NCBI GenBank assembly: GCA_937982665.1 | Contig: CALJLD010000145.1 | Coordinates: forward strand, 1 to 15,884 | Reading direction: 5' to 3' | Source: an uncultured Planctomycetales bacterium | GTDB taxonomy: Bacteria > Planctomycetota > Planctomycetia > Pirellulales > S012-138 | Length of the DNA stretch: 15,884 bases | In this document: positions 14,795 to 15,884 of the stretch, piece after piece | How positions within the stretch are numbered: position 1 is the first letter of the stretch | How the letters are laid out: the number at the start of each line of letters is the position of its first letter | Translations under genes and position numbers: made by a program | The notes under the pieces: model-generated | What the model was told of the DNA's origin: nothing | Database searches by the model: none | Seen by the model: only the letters and a program-made list of their open reading frames with translations

Positions 14795-15322
14795 TTATCC
14801 CTTGCCGGACTTGGATCGACCGGCATCGCCTGCCGCTCTTTGGGCTTTGCGAATCAGAGTTCGCGCGGTTGTGTATTGCCGGGTGGTATTGATTGAGATC
14901 CACCTGGCGACCGGCCACTTGTCCGCCCAATAAAAGATGCCGATCCCCAGCAGTTGTTCATCGTCCAGTTGTTCGATCAACTGCCAGACGCGCTCGTAGC
15001 CGCGCTTGAGACCGCTTGTCACCTGCCGCCAACTTTGCGACTGCGACTCCGCGACGATGTCCGCGTTGAGCCGCGGCGTTTCGCTCCAGCGGTAACCCGC
15101 TTTGGGTGTCACCGGTTGCTTGCCGGACAAACCGGTTTTCACCCAGCGCACAACTTGCTCAGTCCACCAACGGCGGACGGCCAGCACATCTTTGACCGTC
15201 CAGTCATCAACGCACACCAACTCGGCCAGCGAGGCATCGCTGCCGAGCAACTCATTGGCCAACTTTTGATACGCCTGGCAAAGCTGGTCAACAAGTTCTT
15301 GCCTGGTGGTTGGTCCGGGCAT
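14795..15322 (-). CDS. ClbS/DfsB family (DUF1706) four-helix-bundle protein
   Basis: A 175-residue protein of the ClbS/DfsB family, related to the DinB fold. The diagnostic blocks are WTVKDVLA at 41-48, GYRWSETPRLNADI at 76-89 and NTTRQYTTARTLIRKA at 145-160. The best-known member, ClbS, protects its host against the genotoxin colibactin; most relatives are uncharacterised, so that activity should not be assumed here. Compared with the usual family pattern, the His of the LAHLxxW helix is replaced (LAVRRWW) and the later NTSSHY reads NTTRQY, so metal binding is unlikely. No signal peptide is present, and the C-terminal tail is basic (GRSKSGKG). The ATG at 15322 follows the isomerase stop by only 6 bases and has no good ribosome site, which suggests coupled translation in an operon. 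Confidence 0.85.
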   Translation of the reverse strand: MPGPTTRQELVDQLCQAYQKLANELLGSDASLAELVCVDDWTVKDVLAVRRWWTEQVVRWVKTGLSGKQPVTPKAGYRWSETPRLNADIVAESQSQSWRQVTSGLKRGYERVWQLIEQLDDEQLLGIGIFYWADKWPVARWISINTTRQYTTARTLIRKAQRAAGDAGRSKSGKG

Positions 15323-15328
15323 GTGTGG

Positions 15329-15760
15329 CTAATCGTCAGAGATGGTGACCTTCTCCATGACGTCACCTTGCTGAATGGAATCCACCACATCCTGGCCTTC
15401 GGTGACTTTACCAAACACCGAATGAACATTGTCCAAGTGTGGCGTCGGCCCATGCGTGATGAAGAACTGCGAACCGTTTGTGTTTGGGCCGGCGTTGGCC
15501 ATGGAGAGAATGCCAGCGCTGTTGTGCCGCAACTCGGGGTGGAACTCATCCGCGAACTGATAACCAGGACCGCCCGTTCCCGTTCCGTTGGGACAACCGG
15601 TTTGGATCATGAAGTTGGCGATGACGCGATGGAATTTCAACCCGTCATAGAAACCGTCGCGAGCGAGCTTTGTGAAATTCTCGCATGTCTTGGGGGTTTC
15701 GTTGACGTACAGCTTCAGCTTGATGTCGCCGCGATTTGTCTTGATTGTGGCGGTTGTCAT
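15329..15760 (-). CDS. Cyclophilin-type peptidyl-prolyl cis-trans isomerase
   Basis: A 143-residue single-domain cyclophilin that catalyses cis-trans isomerisation of proline bonds during protein folding. The catalytic and binding residues are present: FHR at 43-45 (catalytic R45), F50-M51-x-Q53, the MANAGPNTNGSQFF block at 87-100, and L109 and H113 in HLDNVHSVFG. The position of the cyclosporin-contacting Trp of human CypA is H108, as in many bacterial cyclophilins, so weak drug binding is expected. It lacks a signal peptide and should be cytoplasmic; it is shorter than E. coli PpiB (about 164 residues) because loops are compact. GGAG at 15766-15769 lies 5 bases before the ATG. It is followed at 6 bases by the ClbS-family gene, and another gene ends 52 bases upstream. 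Confidence 0.95.
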   Translation of the reverse strand: MTTATIKTNRGDIKLKLYVNETPKTCENFTKLARDGFYDGLKFHRVIANFMIQTGCPNGTGTGGPGYQFADEFHPELRHNSAGILSMANAGPNTNGSQFFITHGPTPHLDNVHSVFGKVTEGQDVVDSIQQGDVMEKVTISDD

Positions 15761-15812
15761 GCGAACTCCGTGCGAAAAGGGGCGCTGGCCGATTTAAGCG
15801 CGCGAGGAATAC

Positions 15813-15884
15813 TCACTGCGACGCGCGTAACGTTTGGCTCTGTTTTAACCATTCCAGAGTGCGTTGATAGGCCTCCTCGGACGC
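15813..15884 (-). CDS. C-terminal end of an unrecognised gene cut by the window edge
   Basis: The minus-strand frame is open from the window edge to a TGA at 15813-15815 and encodes 23 residues, ASEEAYQRTLEWLKQ followed by SQTLRASQ. The amphipathic helix-like end with TLEWLKQ resembles the C-terminal helix of many alpha/beta-hydrolase enzymes, but the fragment is too short to assign. It lies 52 bases upstream of the cyclophilin gene in the same direction and may belong to the same transcript. Confidence 0.5.
   Translation of the reverse strand, partial: ASEEAYQRTLEWLKQSQTLRASQ

Noticed and set aside
14781..14795. Hairpin AAGCC/GGCTT at the end of the ClbS-family gene as a terminator
   Set aside because: Five-base stem with no T-run after it; it also overlaps the stop codon.

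Overview
The window most resembles a chromosomal segment from a member of the Planctomycetota (Pirellulales-like). The basis is the three membrane-anchored leucine-rich-repeat proteins that share the N-terminal RRWRQFTLR signature, the use of GTG starts next to ATG, weak Shine-Dalgarno sites, and the mixture of small unknown proteins with housekeeping enzymes. This is a taxonomic impression, not a placement. All genes except one, and possibly a fragment at the left edge, lie on the minus strand. No rRNA, tRNA, CRISPR array or complete mobile element is visible, and no gene-free stretch exceeds about 250 bases.

Left part (1-4429). A possible C-terminal fragment of a plus-strand gene is followed by a very large minus-strand gene that joins a complete exonuclease III-type AP endonuclease to a complete DNA polymerase I (5' flap nuclease, degenerate proofreading domain, polymerase) in one uninterrupted frame. 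This would place incision at an abasic site, flap removal and gap filling in one polypeptide. It is the most striking observation here. A divergent plus-strand DinB-superfamily gene follows, closed by a strong hairpin terminator shared with the next, convergent gene.

Middle (4430-11303). A short secreted Tyr/Pro/Gly-rich protein and a PepE-type dipeptidase are followed, still on the minus strand, by a three-gene unit. Read in transcription order it contains an Mre11/SbcD/YhaO-like metallophosphoesterase whose active site is largely lost, an SMC/Rad50/YhaN-like ATPase with a membrane hairpin in the middle of its coiled coil, and a 178-residue unknown protein whose start overlaps the ATPase stop (TGATG). 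The gene order and spacing suggest one complex. Its biochemistry probably differs from classical SbcCD because the nuclease subunit lacks most metal ligands.

Right part (11472-15884). Three tandem paralogous LRR genes overlap by ATGA and look like products of local duplication. Upstream of them is a ClbS/DfsB (DUF1706) four-helix-bundle protein just behind a cytoplasmic cyclophilin-type prolyl isomerase, then the C-terminal end of an unrecognised gene cut by the window edge.
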